Positions 15,510-26,300 of a stretch of DNA of 64,000 nt are shown here, in pieces. The notes under the pieces were generated by a model. That model saw only the letters and a list, made by a program, of their open reading frames with translations, ran no database searches and was not told the origin of the DNA. The stretch comes from DATLGB01 sp038232275 (GTDB lineage Bacteria > Actinomycetota > Thermoleophilia > Solirubrobacterales > Solirubrobacteraceae): contig JBBSIC010000010.1 of assembly GCA_038232275.1 (NCBI GenBank), forward strand, positions 10,699 through 74,698. Direction: 5' to 3'. Within the stretch, counting starts at the first letter, position 1; every line of letters starts with the position of its first letter. The translations under genes were made by a program, and so were the position numbers.

Positions 15510-18500
15510 GTGCCGCAGCCCCAAGTGACTCCCGAACTCGTCAGCTTTCGCCTATCGCCCCAGCAGCAGGCGCTGCTCGCGGGCGGCGAGCGCGCGGGGG
15601 CGGCGCAGTGCGCGGTCGTGCTGCACGGCGCGCTGGACGCCGCCCGCCTGCGGTCGGCGCTTGGCGGCCTGGTCGGCCGGCACGAGATCCTGCGCACCAC
15701 CTTCGCCCGGCCGGCCGGCGTGCTCGTCGCCCAGCAGGTGGTGCACGCCCATCAGCCGATCCCGTGGCACCAGGCCGGGGCCGACGCCGGGCTGACGCGC
15801 GACCCGGAGGCGCTCGACGCGCTGCTCGCGGGCGAGGCCGGCCGGCCCTTGGACCTCGCCGCGGGCCCGCTGTTCTCCTGCAGCCTGCGCGCGCTCGCGG
15901 AGGATCGCCATCTGCTGGTCATCACCGCGGCCGCCGCCTGCGCGGACGGGGAGTCCCTGTTGATCGCGCTGCGTGAGCTCGCCGCCGCGGACGCGCCCGG
16001 CGAGCCGCTGCAGTACGCCGACTACGCCGAATGGCGGCATGCGCTGCTGACCGGGGAGGAGGCGGACGAGGACCTGGCGGCGGGCCGGGCCTTCTGGAGC
16101 GCGGACGACCCGCCGTGGTCCGCGCCGCGGCTGCTCTTCGGCCAGGCGGCCGAGTCCCAGCACGGCGCCGGCGCGCGCGCTCCGATCGCGCTCGCCGCCA
16201 CGGCGCCGGCCGGGATCCGCCGGGCCGCGGCCGAGCACGGCGTCACCGAGGCGGTCTTTTTGGAGGCCTGCTGGCACGCCACGGTCGCGCGGCTCTCGGG
16301 CGAGACCGAGCTCACCCTCGGGCGGACGGAGTCCGGGCGCCGGCAGGCCGACCTCACCGACGCGGTGGGCCCCTACGCGCAGGTGGTGCCGACGCATACG
16401 AGCCACCCGGACGGCGCCTCGCTGGCCGAGCTCGTCGACCAGATCTCCCGCTCGCGGTCGCGCGCGTCGCGCCTGCAGGACTATGCCGCGGCGGACGAGC
16501 TGTCGGGCTTCGCCGATCGGGTGCCCATCGGCTTCGCCTTCGCCGACGTCCGCCTTCCGGCACCCGCGGGGGCAGCGAGCGCGGAGGTGGTCGCGCTCAC
16601 GCAGCGCCCGCTGCCGACGGCGCTCCAGCTGGCGATTCGCGACGACGGCCGGCGGTTGGCCGCGGAGCTGGTCTCAGACCCCGCGGCGTACGACCCCCGC
16701 GACGTGGCGACGATCGCCGGCAGCTTCGTCGCGCTGCTCGAGGACGCCCTCGCCGGCACGCGGGCGACCGGCCGCCTGAGGATCACGACCGATCCGCAGC
16801 GCGCGCGCCTCGTGGCCGCCGCGGCCGGCCCGGCGGGCGCGGACCCCGCGACGCCGGTGCACGCGCGCTTCGAGGCCCAGGCCCGGCGCGCACCGGAGCG
16901 GGTCGCCGTGCGCGCGGGCGAGCAGACGTGGACCTACGCGGAGCTCGATGGCGCCGCCGACCGGGTGGCGGGCCGGCTGCGGGCCCTGGGCGTGGCTCCC
17001 GGCCGCTGCGTGGGCCTGTGCCTGGATCGCTCGCCGGCGATGCTCGCGGGCCTGCTCGGGATCCTGAAGGCCGGGGGCGCCTACGTCCCGCTGAACTTCG
17101 AGCATCCCGCCGCGCGCCTCGCGCACCAGCTCGAGGAGACCGGCGCGGCGGCGCTGGTCACGCAGCCGGCCTACAAGGACCGGCTCCCGGCCTTCGGCGG
17201 CGCCGTGGTGTGCGTCGACGGGGGCGAGGCGGCGGACGCAGCCGTCCCCCAGGCGCAGCCGGCCGCCGGGCCGGACGATCTCGCCTACGTCATGTACACC
17301 TCCGGATCGACGGGGCTGCCGAAGGGCGTGGCGATCACCCACCGGAGCCTGAGCACGTACGCCCAGGGCATGGTCGACCGACTCGCGGGCAGCGATCCGG
17401 ATCCGGACGCGGGCCTGCGCTACGCGCTGATCTCGGCGATCAGCACCGACCTCGGGAACACGTGCGTGTTCCCCGCGCTGGCGTCGGGCGGGTGCCTGCA
17501 GCTGATCGCCCCGGACGTCGCCATGGACCCGGACGGGGTGGCGGCCGCGGCGGCCGAGCATCCCTACGACGTGCTGAAGATCACGCCGTCCCATCTGCGG
17601 ACGCTGCTCGGCGCGCAGAACGCCGCGCGGGTCCTTCCCCGCCGCTGCCTCGTCCTCGGCGGCGAGGCCCTTCCGTGGAGCCTCGTCGAGCAGGTGCGCG
17701 CCCTCGCACCGGACCTCGCCGTGCTCAACCACTACGGCCCGACGGAGTCCACGATCGGCTGCTGCGCCTTCGAGCTGCGCGCGGACAGCGCCCGGAGCAC
17801 CGGCGCGGCGACGGTGCCGATCGGCCGTGCCCTCGCGGGCGACCGCGTCCACGTCCTCGACGCACACCTCGAGCCGGTCCCCGCCGGGGTGCCGGGGGAG
17901 CTGTGCGTCGGCGGCAGCGGCGTCGCCCGGGGCTACGTCGGACGGCCCGAGGAGACCGCCGAGCGCTTCGTGGCGGACCCGTTCTCGCCGGTCGCCGGGG
18001 ACCGGCTGTATCGCACCGGCGATCGCGTGCGCCGGCTGCGCGACGGCGAGCTCGAGTTCCTCGGCCGGCTCGACGACCAGCTCAAGATCCGCGGCCATCG
18101 CGTGGAGCCCGGCGAGATCGAAGGCGCCCTCCTGCGTCATCCGGCCGTCCGGCAGGCCGCGGTCGCCGCTCGGGAGGCGGACGGGGGCGGGCTCCGGCTC
18201 GTCGCCTACGTGGTGGGCGCGCCGGCGCCTGCCGCCGACGAGCTGCGGGCCGCGCTGTCCGCGGCGCTTCCCGAGCACATGGTGCCGCCGGCGTTCGTGA
18301 CGCTGGACGCGCTGCCCTTCACCCCCAGCGGCAAGGTGGACCGGCGGGCGCTGCCCGAGCCGGCGAGCGTCGAGCCGGGGGCGGGGTACGTCGCCCCCCG
18401 CGATGCGCTCGAGGAGGAGATCGCCGGCATCTGGGCCGGGCTGCTCAAGCTCGACCGCGTCGGCGTCCACGACGACTTCTTCGCCATCGGGGGCCATTCG

Positions 18501-18617
18501 CTGCTCGCCACGCAGGCGATCATGGCCATCCGCCGGCGCCACGGCGCCGTGCCTCTGCGCGCGCTGCTGGCCTCCCCGACGGTGGCTGCGCTGGCCGACG
18601 CGGTCCGGCACGCGTAG
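15510..18617 (+). CDS. NRPS, inactive C-like (interface-type) - A(Asp) - PCP
   Basis: A 1035-residue module. The N-terminal C-like domain has lost both catalytic His residues: the HHxxxDG position reads AAACADG. The A domain (YTSGSTGLPKG; ISTDLGNT at core A4) has the code DLTKVGHIG(K), the standard Asp code. The PCP reads IGGHSLLA. A dead C-like domain directly before an Asp-specific A domain is the layout of the interface domains that recruit stand-alone aspartyl beta-hydroxylases in siderophore synthetases; no such hydroxylase is in this window. The active C domain for this module is probably the C-terminal one of the 2407 synthetase. Start GTG 15510 has TTAAAC 10 bases upstream. Confidence 0.9.
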   Translation: MPQPQVTPELVSFRLSPQQQALLAGGERAGAAQCAVVLHGALDAARLRSALGGLVGRHEILRTTFARPAGVLVAQQVVHAHQPIPWHQAGADAGLTRDPEALDALLAGEAGRPLDLAAGPLFSCSLRALAEDRHLLVITAAAACADGESLLIALRELAAADAPGEPLQYADYAEWRHALLTGEEADEDLAAGRAFWSADDPPWSAPRLLFGQAAESQHGAGARAPIALAATAPAGIRRAAAEHGVTEAVFLEACWHATVARLSGETELTLGRTESGRRQADLTDAVGPYAQVVPTHTSHPDGASLAELVDQISRSRSRASRLQDYAAADELSGFADRVPIGFAFADVRLPAPAGAASAEVVALTQRPLPTALQLAIRDDGRRLAAELVSDPAAYDPRDVATIAGSFVALLEDALAGTRATGRLRITTDPQRARLVAAAAGPAGADPATPVHARFEAQARRAPERVAVRAGEQTWTYAELDGAADRVAGRLRALGVAPGRCVGLCLDRSPAMLAGLLGILKAGGAYVPLNFEHPAARLAHQLEETGAAALVTQPAYKDRLPAFGGAVVCVDGGEAADAAVPQAQPAAGPDDLAYVMYTSGSTGLPKGVAITHRSLSTYAQGMVDRLAGSDPDPDAGLRYALISAISTDLGNTCVFPALASGGCLQLIAPDVAMDPDGVAAAAAEHPYDVLKITPSHLRTLLGAQNAARVLPRRCLVLGGEALPWSLVEQVRALAPDLAVLNHYGPTESTIGCCAFELRADSARSTGAATVPIGRALAGDRVHVLDAHLEPVPAGVPGELCVGGSGVARGYVGRPEETAERFVADPFSPVAGDRLYRTGDRVRRLRDGELEFLGRLDDQLKIRGHRVEPGEIEGALLRHPAVRQAAVAAREADGGGLRLVAYVVGAPAPAADELRAALSAALPEHMVPPAFVTLDALPFTPSGKVDRRALPEPASVEPGAGYVAPRDALEEEIAGIWAGLLKLDRVGVHDDFFAIGGHSLLATQAIMAIRRRHGAVPLRALLASPTVAALADAVRHA

Positions 18618-18618
18618 G

Positions 18619-20136
18619 ATGGGGCCCACGTTGACTGTGGAGCGGTTGTCGCCCACCCAGCGGGCCCTCCTGGCCGACGCCTTCCGGCGGGGCCGAGCGG
18701 TCACGGCGGCCTCCGGGCCCCGGCCGCGCGACCGCTCCGAGCCGGCTCCGCTGTCGTTCTCCCAGCTGCGGCTGTGGTTCTTGGCGCAATGGCAGCCGGA
18801 GGCCCCGACCTTCAACGCCGTCCGCGCGTTGCGCCTGTGCGGCGAGCTCGATGCCGACGCGCTCCACCGCGCGCTCGGCACGCTCGTGGAGCGCCACGAG
18901 AGCCTGCGCACGGTCTTTGAGTCAGACGGCGGCGCCGAGCCGCACCAGGTGGTCCTGGGCCATGACGGCATCGACCTGCCCCGGCTCGACCTCTCCGCCG
19001 AGCCCCCGGACCGGCTGCAGGTCCAGTTGCGCGAGCTGTCGCGGGAGCCCTTCGACCTCGCTGCCGACCGGATGCTGCGCACCACGCTGATCCGGCTGGG
19101 CGAGCGCGAGCACGTGCTGGCGCTGCGGCTGCATCACATCGCCGCGGACGCGTCCTCCACCGCCGTCATGTTCTCCGAGCTCGGCGCGCTCTACGACGCC
19201 TACCGGGCCGGGCGGCCCCATGCGCTGCCCGCGCCCGCGATCCAGTTCGCGGACTTCGCCGTGTGGCAGCGCCGGCGCCTGCAGGGCAAGCTGCTCGCCG
19301 ATCTGACGGACTACTGGGTCCGGCAGCTCGAGGGCGCTCCGGCCCGGCTCGCGTTGCCGACCGACCGGCCCCGCCGCGAGGTCCAGCGCCACGAGGGAGC
19401 CCACCGGCACTTCGCGCTCGCGGAGGGCATGACCGACGGCATCAACGCGCTCGCCCGCGAGGAGCGCTCGACGCTGTACATCGTCACGCTGGCGGCGTTC
19501 GTCACCCTGCTCTACCGCCTGGGCGGCGAGGACGACGTCGTCGTCGGCAGCCCGATCGCCAACCGCACGCACGCCGAGCTCGCCGGCGTGGTGGGCTTCA
19601 TCAGCAACACGCTGGCGCTGCGCGTGCGCCTCGGAGGCAACCCGTCCTTTCGCGAGGTGGTGCGCCGCACGCGGGAGGCCGCGCTGGGCGCCTTCGCCCA
19701 TGCCGAGATGCCCTTCGAGCAGGTGGTCGGTGCGCTGCGGCTTCCGCGCGACGCGGGCCACAACCCGGTCTTTCAGGTGAACTTCCGCGCGCACGCGGCC
19801 CGGCCGCCCGTGCCCGCGCTGACCGGTCTGTCGACGAGCCTCGTCCCCGTCGACATCGGATACTCCCGCTTCGACCTGGCCCTCGAGCTCCAGGGCGGAT
19901 CGGACGAGCTCCCCGGGTACTTCGAGTTCGACCAGGATCTCTTCGACGCCGAGACCATCGGCACATTCGTCGACGCGCTCGACGAAGTGCTCCACCAGGT
20001 GCTCGCCGATCCCGACATCGACATCCTGGACGTCGCCCTGCCCTCCGTGGCCCGGGGGACGCACAGGCGTCCCGGCAGAAGGCCGGGACCCACGCGCGGC
20101 CGCCGGCCCGCCGACCGGGAGCCCGACCACCGATGA
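18619..20136 (+). CDS. Free-standing NRPS condensation domain
   Basis: A 505-residue single C domain with an N-terminal LSPTQRALLADAF helix that looks like a docking segment. The active site reads HHIAADA, keeping both His and Asp but with Ala for the final Gly. Other C motifs (FSQLRLWFL, RTVFE, PIANRTHAEL, VGFISNTL) are intact. ATG 18619 is one base after the preceding stop, and its TGA overlaps the next start. Its place directly before a second dead-C / A(Asp) module suggests it supplies the condensation activity that module lacks. Confidence 0.88.
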   Translation: MGPTLTVERLSPTQRALLADAFRRGRAVTAASGPRPRDRSEPAPLSFSQLRLWFLAQWQPEAPTFNAVRALRLCGELDADALHRALGTLVERHESLRTVFESDGGAEPHQVVLGHDGIDLPRLDLSAEPPDRLQVQLRELSREPFDLAADRMLRTTLIRLGEREHVLALRLHHIAADASSTAVMFSELGALYDAYRAGRPHALPAPAIQFADFAVWQRRRLQGKLLADLTDYWVRQLEGAPARLALPTDRPRREVQRHEGAHRHFALAEGMTDGINALAREERSTLYIVTLAAFVTLLYRLGGEDDVVVGSPIANRTHAELAGVVGFISNTLALRVRLGGNPSFREVVRRTREAALGAFAHAEMPFEQVVGALRLPRDAGHNPVFQVNFRAHAARPPVPALTGLSTSLVPVDIGYSRFDLALELQGGSDELPGYFEFDQDLFDAETIGTFVDALDEVLHQVLADPDIDILDVALPSVARGTHRRPGRRPGPTRGRRPADREPDHR

Positions 20137-23100
20137 GCAACCACGCCGCCTTCCGACCCTCTCCGCAGCAGGAGCGGCTGTGGGCCGTCCACCCGGACGG
20201 TCCCGCGGGCCGCACGCAGGCGGTGGTGGCCCTGTCCGGGGCGTTGGACCCCGAAGCCCTGCGCGCCGGCCTCGGCCGGATCGCCGAGCGCCACGAGATC
20301 CTGCGGACGACCTTCGCCCGCCGGCCCGGGATCCGCATCCCGCTCCAGGTCGTCCACGACGAGCTGCCGCCGGCCTTTGCGACGTCGGATCTGAGCTCGC
20401 TCGAGCCCGCGGCCCGCGAGGCGCGCGTCGCGGAGCTCGCGCGCGAGGACCGGCACGCGGCGCTGGACCTCGAGCACGGCCCGCTGCTCGGCGTCCGTCA
20501 CGCCGTCCTCGGCCCCGAGCGCCACGTGCTCGTGGTCACGGCGTCGGCGCTGTGCCTCGACGCGGCGACGGTCCCCACGCTGCTGGCCGAGATCGCCGCC
20601 CGGACGGGCGCTGACGTGAAGCCGGCGGACGAGCCGCTGCAGTACGCGGACTACGCCGAGTGGCAGCACGAGCTCGCCGGGAGCGAGGACGACGACGCGG
20701 TGGCCGGGCGCCGGTACTGGGCGGAGTGCGAGGGCCTGCGCTCCGCGGGTCCCCCGTTCGCCGGGGCGGCGTCGGCGGAGGCCGCCGCCGGGCCGGTCGA
20801 GGTGCCCTACGACGCGGCGCTCGCCGCCGCCGTCCTCGAGCTGGCGCGGCGCTACGGTGCGACGCCCGAGGCCGTCGTGCACGCCGGCTGGCACGCCCTG
20901 CTCGCCCGGCTCACGGGCACGGAGGAGGTGGTCACCGTTCTCGTCGACGGCGGGCCGGGGCGGGACCCCCTGGACGGGCTGATCGGCCCGACCGCGCGCG
21001 CTGTGCCGGTGCGGACACCGGTCGCCGCGGACGCCACGTTCGCCGAGCTGATCGCGCGCCTGCACCGGACCCGCTCCGAGGCGCTCGCCTGGGAGGACTA
21101 CGCGCCTGCCTCGGGGGACGACGGGCTGCGGGTGGGCTTCGCCTCCTGCACCGGCTTCCAGGCGGACGGTGCAGCCGTGCGCCTGCAGCTCGAGACGGTC
21201 GCCGCCGCCCCGGGCCCCGGGCTGTGGCTGATCGCTCACGACCTCGCCGGGGCGCCGCGGGTGCAGATCGCCGGCGACTGCGCCCAAGACGCGGCCGAGC
21301 GCCTCGCCGACCAGCTCGGACGGCTCCTGCGCAGCGCCGCGAGCGAGCCGGGCACCGCCACGGGCCGCCTTGAGGTCCTCTCGCCCGGCGAGCGCCGGCG
21401 GGTGCTGGCCGACTTCAGCGACACCCGCACCGAGGGCGGCGCCCCCAGCGTGCAGGAGCGCTTCGCCGCCCATGCGCTGGCGCGCCCGGACGCGGTGGCC
21501 GTCGAAGACGGGGTGACGTCGATCACCTACGGCGAGCTCGCGGCGCGGGCCGGCCGGCTGGCACGGCACCTGGGGCGGCTGGGCGTCGAGCCCGGCGCCG
21601 TCGTCGGCCTGTGCACCGATCGCTCCGTCGACATGGCGATCGGGCTGCTGGGCATCCTGAATGCCGGCGCCGGCTTTTTGCCGCTGCACTTCGAGCACCC
21701 GCGGGCGCGCCTGGCCCACCAGCTGACGGAGGCCGGATGCCGGGTGCTGGTGACCCAGCCGGGGCTGCGGTCCCGCCTGCCCGACGCTGGCCTGGAGATC
21801 GTCAGCCTCGACGCCGACGCGCTCGCCGTCGAGTCCGCGGGCGCCGAGCCGCCGCCGGCGGTGCGCGCAGAGGACCTCGCGTACGTCATCTACACGTCCG
21901 GCTCGACCGGGCGGCCCAAGGGCGTCGGGGTGACCAACGCGAACCTCGCCAACTACGTCGACCACCTCGTGCGGCGCCTGGATGCACAAGCGCAGCCCCT
22001 GAGCTTCGCGATGGTCACCGCGCTCTCGACCGACCTCGGCCACACCGCGGTGTTCGGCGCCCTGGGCTCGGGGGGGACGCTCACGCTCGTCGCGCCCGCC
22101 GAGGCGGCGGACGCCGCGTCGCTCGCGCGCCGGCTCGACCGCACACCGGTCGACGTCATGAAGATCACCCCGTCGCACCTCGGGGCGCTGCTGGCGGGCG
22201 GCGACGCCCGCGTCCTGCCGCGGGGGACGCTCGTCGTCGGCGGCGAGCGCCTCGGCTGGGACCTGGTGGAGCGGGTGCGCAAGCTCGGCGGCTGCGCCGT
22301 GCTCAACCACTACGGCCCGACGGAGACGACGGTGGGATCGTGCATGTCGACGGTCCCCGACGGGCCAGGCCCGATGGCGCCGGCCAGCGTGCCGATCGGG
22401 CGCCCGATCGCCAACACCCGCTGCTACGTGCTCGACGCCTGGCGGGAGCCGGCGGCGATCGGGGCGCCGGGTGCCCTGTTCATCGCCGGGGCGGGCGTGG
22501 CGCGCGGGTACGTCGGCCAGCCCGAGCTGACCGCCGAGCGCTTCTCGCCCGACCCGTTCATGGCGGACGGCGGCTCGATGTACGACACCGGCGACCGCGC
22601 GCGCTGGCTGCCCGACGGCACCCTCGAGCACCTGGGCCGCGCGGACGAGCAGGTCAAGATCCGCGGCTTCCGCGTCGAGCCGGGCGAGGTGGAGGAGGCG
22701 CTGCGGGCGCATCCCGGGGTCCGCGAGGCGGTCGTCGTCGCCCGCGACGACGTCAACGGGAGCCCGCGCCTCGTGGCCTACGCCGCGCACGAGCCGGCCG
22801 TCTCCCAGGACGAGCTCGCGGCCCACCTCGCCGAGCTGGTGCCCGACTACATGGTCCCGGGGGTCTTCGTGTCGCTCGACGCGCTCCCCCTGACGCCCAG
22901 CGGCAAGGTCGACCGGCGGGCCCTCCCCGAGCCGGCGGAGCCCGGCGGCGCCGGGGGTGCCGGGTGGGTCGGACCGCGCACCCCGCTGGAGCAGGCCGTC
23001 GCCGCGATCTGGTCCGCGGTCCTCGGGGTCGAGCGGGTCGGCGTGCAGGACGACTTCTTCGCGCTCGGCGGCCACTCGCTGCTCGCCGCGCAGGTCGTCG

Positions 23101-23309
23101 CCCAGGTGCGCAGCGACTTCGCCGTGGAGCTGCCGATGCACAGCCTCTTCACGATGCCGACCGTCGCGAGCCTCTCCGAGGAGATCGGGCGCCTGATGGG
23201 ATCCGTCGACGAGGGCGAGACCGCGCGGCTGCTCGCCAAGCTCGAGCACCTGTCCGACGAGGAGGTCGAGCGGCTGCTCTCCGAGCACGCCTCCCTCGAC
23301 GAGGGCTGA
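20133..23309 (+). CDS. NRPS, inactive C-like (interface-type) - A(Asp) - PCP
   Basis: A 1058-residue module and a close paralogue of the 15510 protein. The C-like domain reads SALCLDA at the HHxxxDG position, so it cannot catalyse condensation in the usual way. The A domain (TALSTDLGHT) gives DLTKVGHVG(K), one conservative change from the Asp code. The PCP is GGHSLLAAQ. The C-terminus ends in a charged helix (LEHLSDEEVERLLSEH) typical of docking segments. It starts at an ATGA overlap with the free C-domain gene. With the 15510 module it implies two Asp, possibly beta-hydroxy-Asp, residues in the product. Confidence 0.9.
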   Translation: MSNHAAFRPSPQQERLWAVHPDGPAGRTQAVVALSGALDPEALRAGLGRIAERHEILRTTFARRPGIRIPLQVVHDELPPAFATSDLSSLEPAAREARVAELAREDRHAALDLEHGPLLGVRHAVLGPERHVLVVTASALCLDAATVPTLLAEIAARTGADVKPADEPLQYADYAEWQHELAGSEDDDAVAGRRYWAECEGLRSAGPPFAGAASAEAAAGPVEVPYDAALAAAVLELARRYGATPEAVVHAGWHALLARLTGTEEVVTVLVDGGPGRDPLDGLIGPTARAVPVRTPVAADATFAELIARLHRTRSEALAWEDYAPASGDDGLRVGFASCTGFQADGAAVRLQLETVAAAPGPGLWLIAHDLAGAPRVQIAGDCAQDAAERLADQLGRLLRSAASEPGTATGRLEVLSPGERRRVLADFSDTRTEGGAPSVQERFAAHALARPDAVAVEDGVTSITYGELAARAGRLARHLGRLGVEPGAVVGLCTDRSVDMAIGLLGILNAGAGFLPLHFEHPRARLAHQLTEAGCRVLVTQPGLRSRLPDAGLEIVSLDADALAVESAGAEPPPAVRAEDLAYVIYTSGSTGRPKGVGVTNANLANYVDHLVRRLDAQAQPLSFAMVTALSTDLGHTAVFGALGSGGTLTLVAPAEAADAASLARRLDRTPVDVMKITPSHLGALLAGGDARVLPRGTLVVGGERLGWDLVERVRKLGGCAVLNHYGPTETTVGSCMSTVPDGPGPMAPASVPIGRPIANTRCYVLDAWREPAAIGAPGALFIAGAGVARGYVGQPELTAERFSPDPFMADGGSMYDTGDRARWLPDGTLEHLGRADEQVKIRGFRVEPGEVEEALRAHPGVREAVVVARDDVNGSPRLVAYAAHEPAVSQDELAAHLAELVPDYMVPGVFVSLDALPLTPSGKVDRRALPEPAEPGGAGGAGWVGPRTPLEQAVAAIWSAVLGVERVGVQDDFFALGGHSLLAAQVVAQVRSDFAVELPMHSLFTMPTVASLSEEIGRLMGSVDEGETARLLAKLEHLSDEEVERLLSEHASLDEG

Positions 23310-23313
23310 CGCG

Positions 23314-26300
23314 ATGACGGCGACGATCTCCCCGCGGACGCAGGCCGGGCCGGCGGCCCTCTCCTACCCGCAGGAGCGGCTGTTCCTGCTCGACCGGATC
23401 ATGCCGGGCGTCCCGGCGTACAACGTGCCGCGACTGATGCGCGTCCGGGCGACGCTCGACCCCGGGGCCCTCCAGCGGGCCCTGGACGCGATCGTGGGCC
23501 GCCACGACATCCTCCGGACGCGGGTCCGGCTCGAGGGAGGCACACCCGTTCAGGAGGTCGCCGCGCACGGGCGGGTCGAGCTCGTCGCGGTCGACCTGTC
23601 CGACCACCCGGAGGCAGACCGCGAACGGGAGGGCGACCGGATCATCGCCGAGCTGGCGACGCGCCCGTTCGTTCTCAGTGCCGACGTGCCGCTGCGCGCC
23701 GCGCTCGTGCAGATGGCCGACGACGATGCGCGCCTGCTCGTCGTCTCCCACCACATCGCCTCGGACCATTCCTCAGGAGCGGTGCTGATCTCCGAGCTCG
23801 ACGCGCTCTACTCGGCCTTCGCGGCGGGGCAGCCGGCCGAGCTCCCCGACCTGCCGGTCCAGTACGCCGACTTCGCGGCGTGGCAGCGCGAGGAGCTCGC
23901 CGGACCGCTGCGCGACGAGCTGCTGGCCTACTGGACGCAGCAGCTGACCGGCGCCCCGCCCGCGCTCGCGCTGCCCGCCGATCGCCCCCGGCCCGCCACG
24001 CAGACCTATCGCGGCGCCATACGGGAGCTCGGGGTCGACCCGGCGCTCGCGGCCCGCCTGAGGACGGTCGCGCGGTCGTCGGGCGTCTCGATGTTCATGC
24101 TGCTGCTGGCGGCCTTCGACACCCTCATGTACCGCTACACCGGGGAGGAGGACGTCGTCGTCGGCGTGCCCGTCTCCGGGCGCCACCACGAGGAGACGCT
24201 GCCGCTCGTCGGCTACTTCTCCAACACGCTCGCCGTGCGCTCGGACCTCGCGGGCGACCCGCGCTTCAGCGACCTCCTCGCCCAGGTCCGCGAAACGGTG
24301 CTCGGCGCCCAGATCCATCAGGAGCTGCCCTTCGAGCTGGTGGTGGAGGCGCTCAACCCGCCCCGGTCTCCGAGCCGCTCCCCGATCTTCCAGGTCCTCT
24401 TCGGCTTCGACGTCGCCGCGGCGCAGGAGCCCACGCTGGCGGGCGTGCCCCTCGAGGAGCTGCCCGTGCCGGGGTGGGCCTACGCGCGCTTCGACCTGTC
24501 CCTGGTGCTGCGCGAGCGCCCGGACGGGTCGCTCGTCGGCCAGCTCGAGTACTCGACGGATCTCTTCGAGGCCGCGACGATCGAGCGGACGATCGGCCAC
24601 CTGCGCACGCTGCTCTCGGCGATCGCGCAGGATCCCGCGCGGCGGCTCTCGCAGCTCGACATGCTCGCGCCGGCCGAGCTCGAGGCGCTGCGGCGCTCCA
24701 CCGCGACCGCCCGCGCCCAGGCCCCGGCGCGCCTCGAGGCGCTGGTGGCCGAGCAGGCGGCGCGCCGGCCCGAGGCCGTCGCGGTCGTCTCGGAGGCCGA
24801 GCGGCTCAGCTACGGCGAGCTCGACCGGCGGGCGAACCGCCTCGCCCGCGAGCTCGGCGCGCTCGGCGTCGAGCCCGGCGGCCGCGTCGCCGTCTGCACG
24901 GACCGCTCGGCCGATCTGGTGGTCGCGCTGCTCGGGGTGCTCAAGGCGGGCGCGACGTACGTGCCGATCGATCCCGCCTACCCACCCGACCGGCAGGGGT
25001 TCATCCTCACCGACGCGGGGGCGTCGGTGCTGATCACCCAGCGGCGGCTGCTCAACGGCCTCGTCGCCGGCGCCGCCGCCGCGCTCGAGCTCGACGTCGA
25101 CTGGCCGCGCATCGTGCGGCACGAGCCCACGCCCCCGGCGATCGAGGCCGACGCCGACCAGGCGGCCTACGTCATCTACACGTCGGGCTCCACCGGGCGC
25201 CCGAAGGGCGTGGCGGTCTCGCACCGCTCCGTGGCCAACCTGATGGCCCAGATGCGGCGCGCGCCCGGGCTCGACGAGCGCGACGTCGTCGTCAACCTGA
25301 CCACCCCGGCGTTCGACCTCTCGGTGCCGGACTGGTTTCTGCCGCTCACCTCGGGCGCCCGCCTGTTCGTCGTGCCCCACGAGGTCACGCTGGACCCCGA
25401 CGAGCTCGCCGCGCGGATCGCGCAGGCGGCCGGGACCTTCATGCAGGCCACGCCCACCACCTGGCAGCTGCTGGTCGACAGCGGGTGGACGGGCAGCGCC
25501 GGCCTGAAGATCGTCTGCGGCGGCGAGCCGCTGTCGCGCGTGCTCGCCGACGCGCTGCTCGAGCGCGGCGCCGAGCTGTGGCACATGTACGGCCCGACCG
25601 AGACGACGGTGTGGTCCTCGATCCTGCGGCTCGAGGCCGGGGAGGGCCCGCCGCCGCTCGGCGGTCCGATCGACAACACCCAGTTCCACGTCGTCGACCG
25701 CGACGGCCGGCTCGTGCCCACCGGCGTGCCCGGCGAGCTGCTGATCGGCGGCGCGGGCGTGGCGCTCGGCTACCACGGCCGCCCGGACCTCACGGCCGAG
25801 CGGTTCGTGCCCGACGGCTTCGGCGGCGATCCGGGCGCGCGGCTGTACCGGACGGGCGACCTCGTCCGCCGGCGATCGGACGGCACGCTCGAGTTCGCCG
25901 GGCGTGCCGACCAGCAGGTCAAGCTGCGCGGCTTCCGGATCGAGCTGGGGGAGATCGAGGCCGTGCTCGCCGCGCACCCGGGCGTGGCCGCCGCGGTCGC
26001 CGTCGTGCGCGAGGACGTCCCCGGCGACCGCCGGCTCGTGGCCTACGTCGTCTCGGAGGGCGAGCGGGCGCCCGCCATCCAGGACCTGCGCCAGCTGGCG
26101 CGGGGGCGCCTGCCGCAGTACATGGTCCCGTCGGCGTTCGTCATGCTCGACGCCCTGCCCGTGACCGCCAATCGCAAGCTCGACCGGGCAGCGCTTCCGG
26201 CCCCGAGCGGGGCGCGGCCCGACACGGGACAGGCCTTCGCGGCGCCGTCGACGCCCGTCGAGGAGGCGCTGGCCGCCATCTGGCGCGAGATCCTCGGTCT

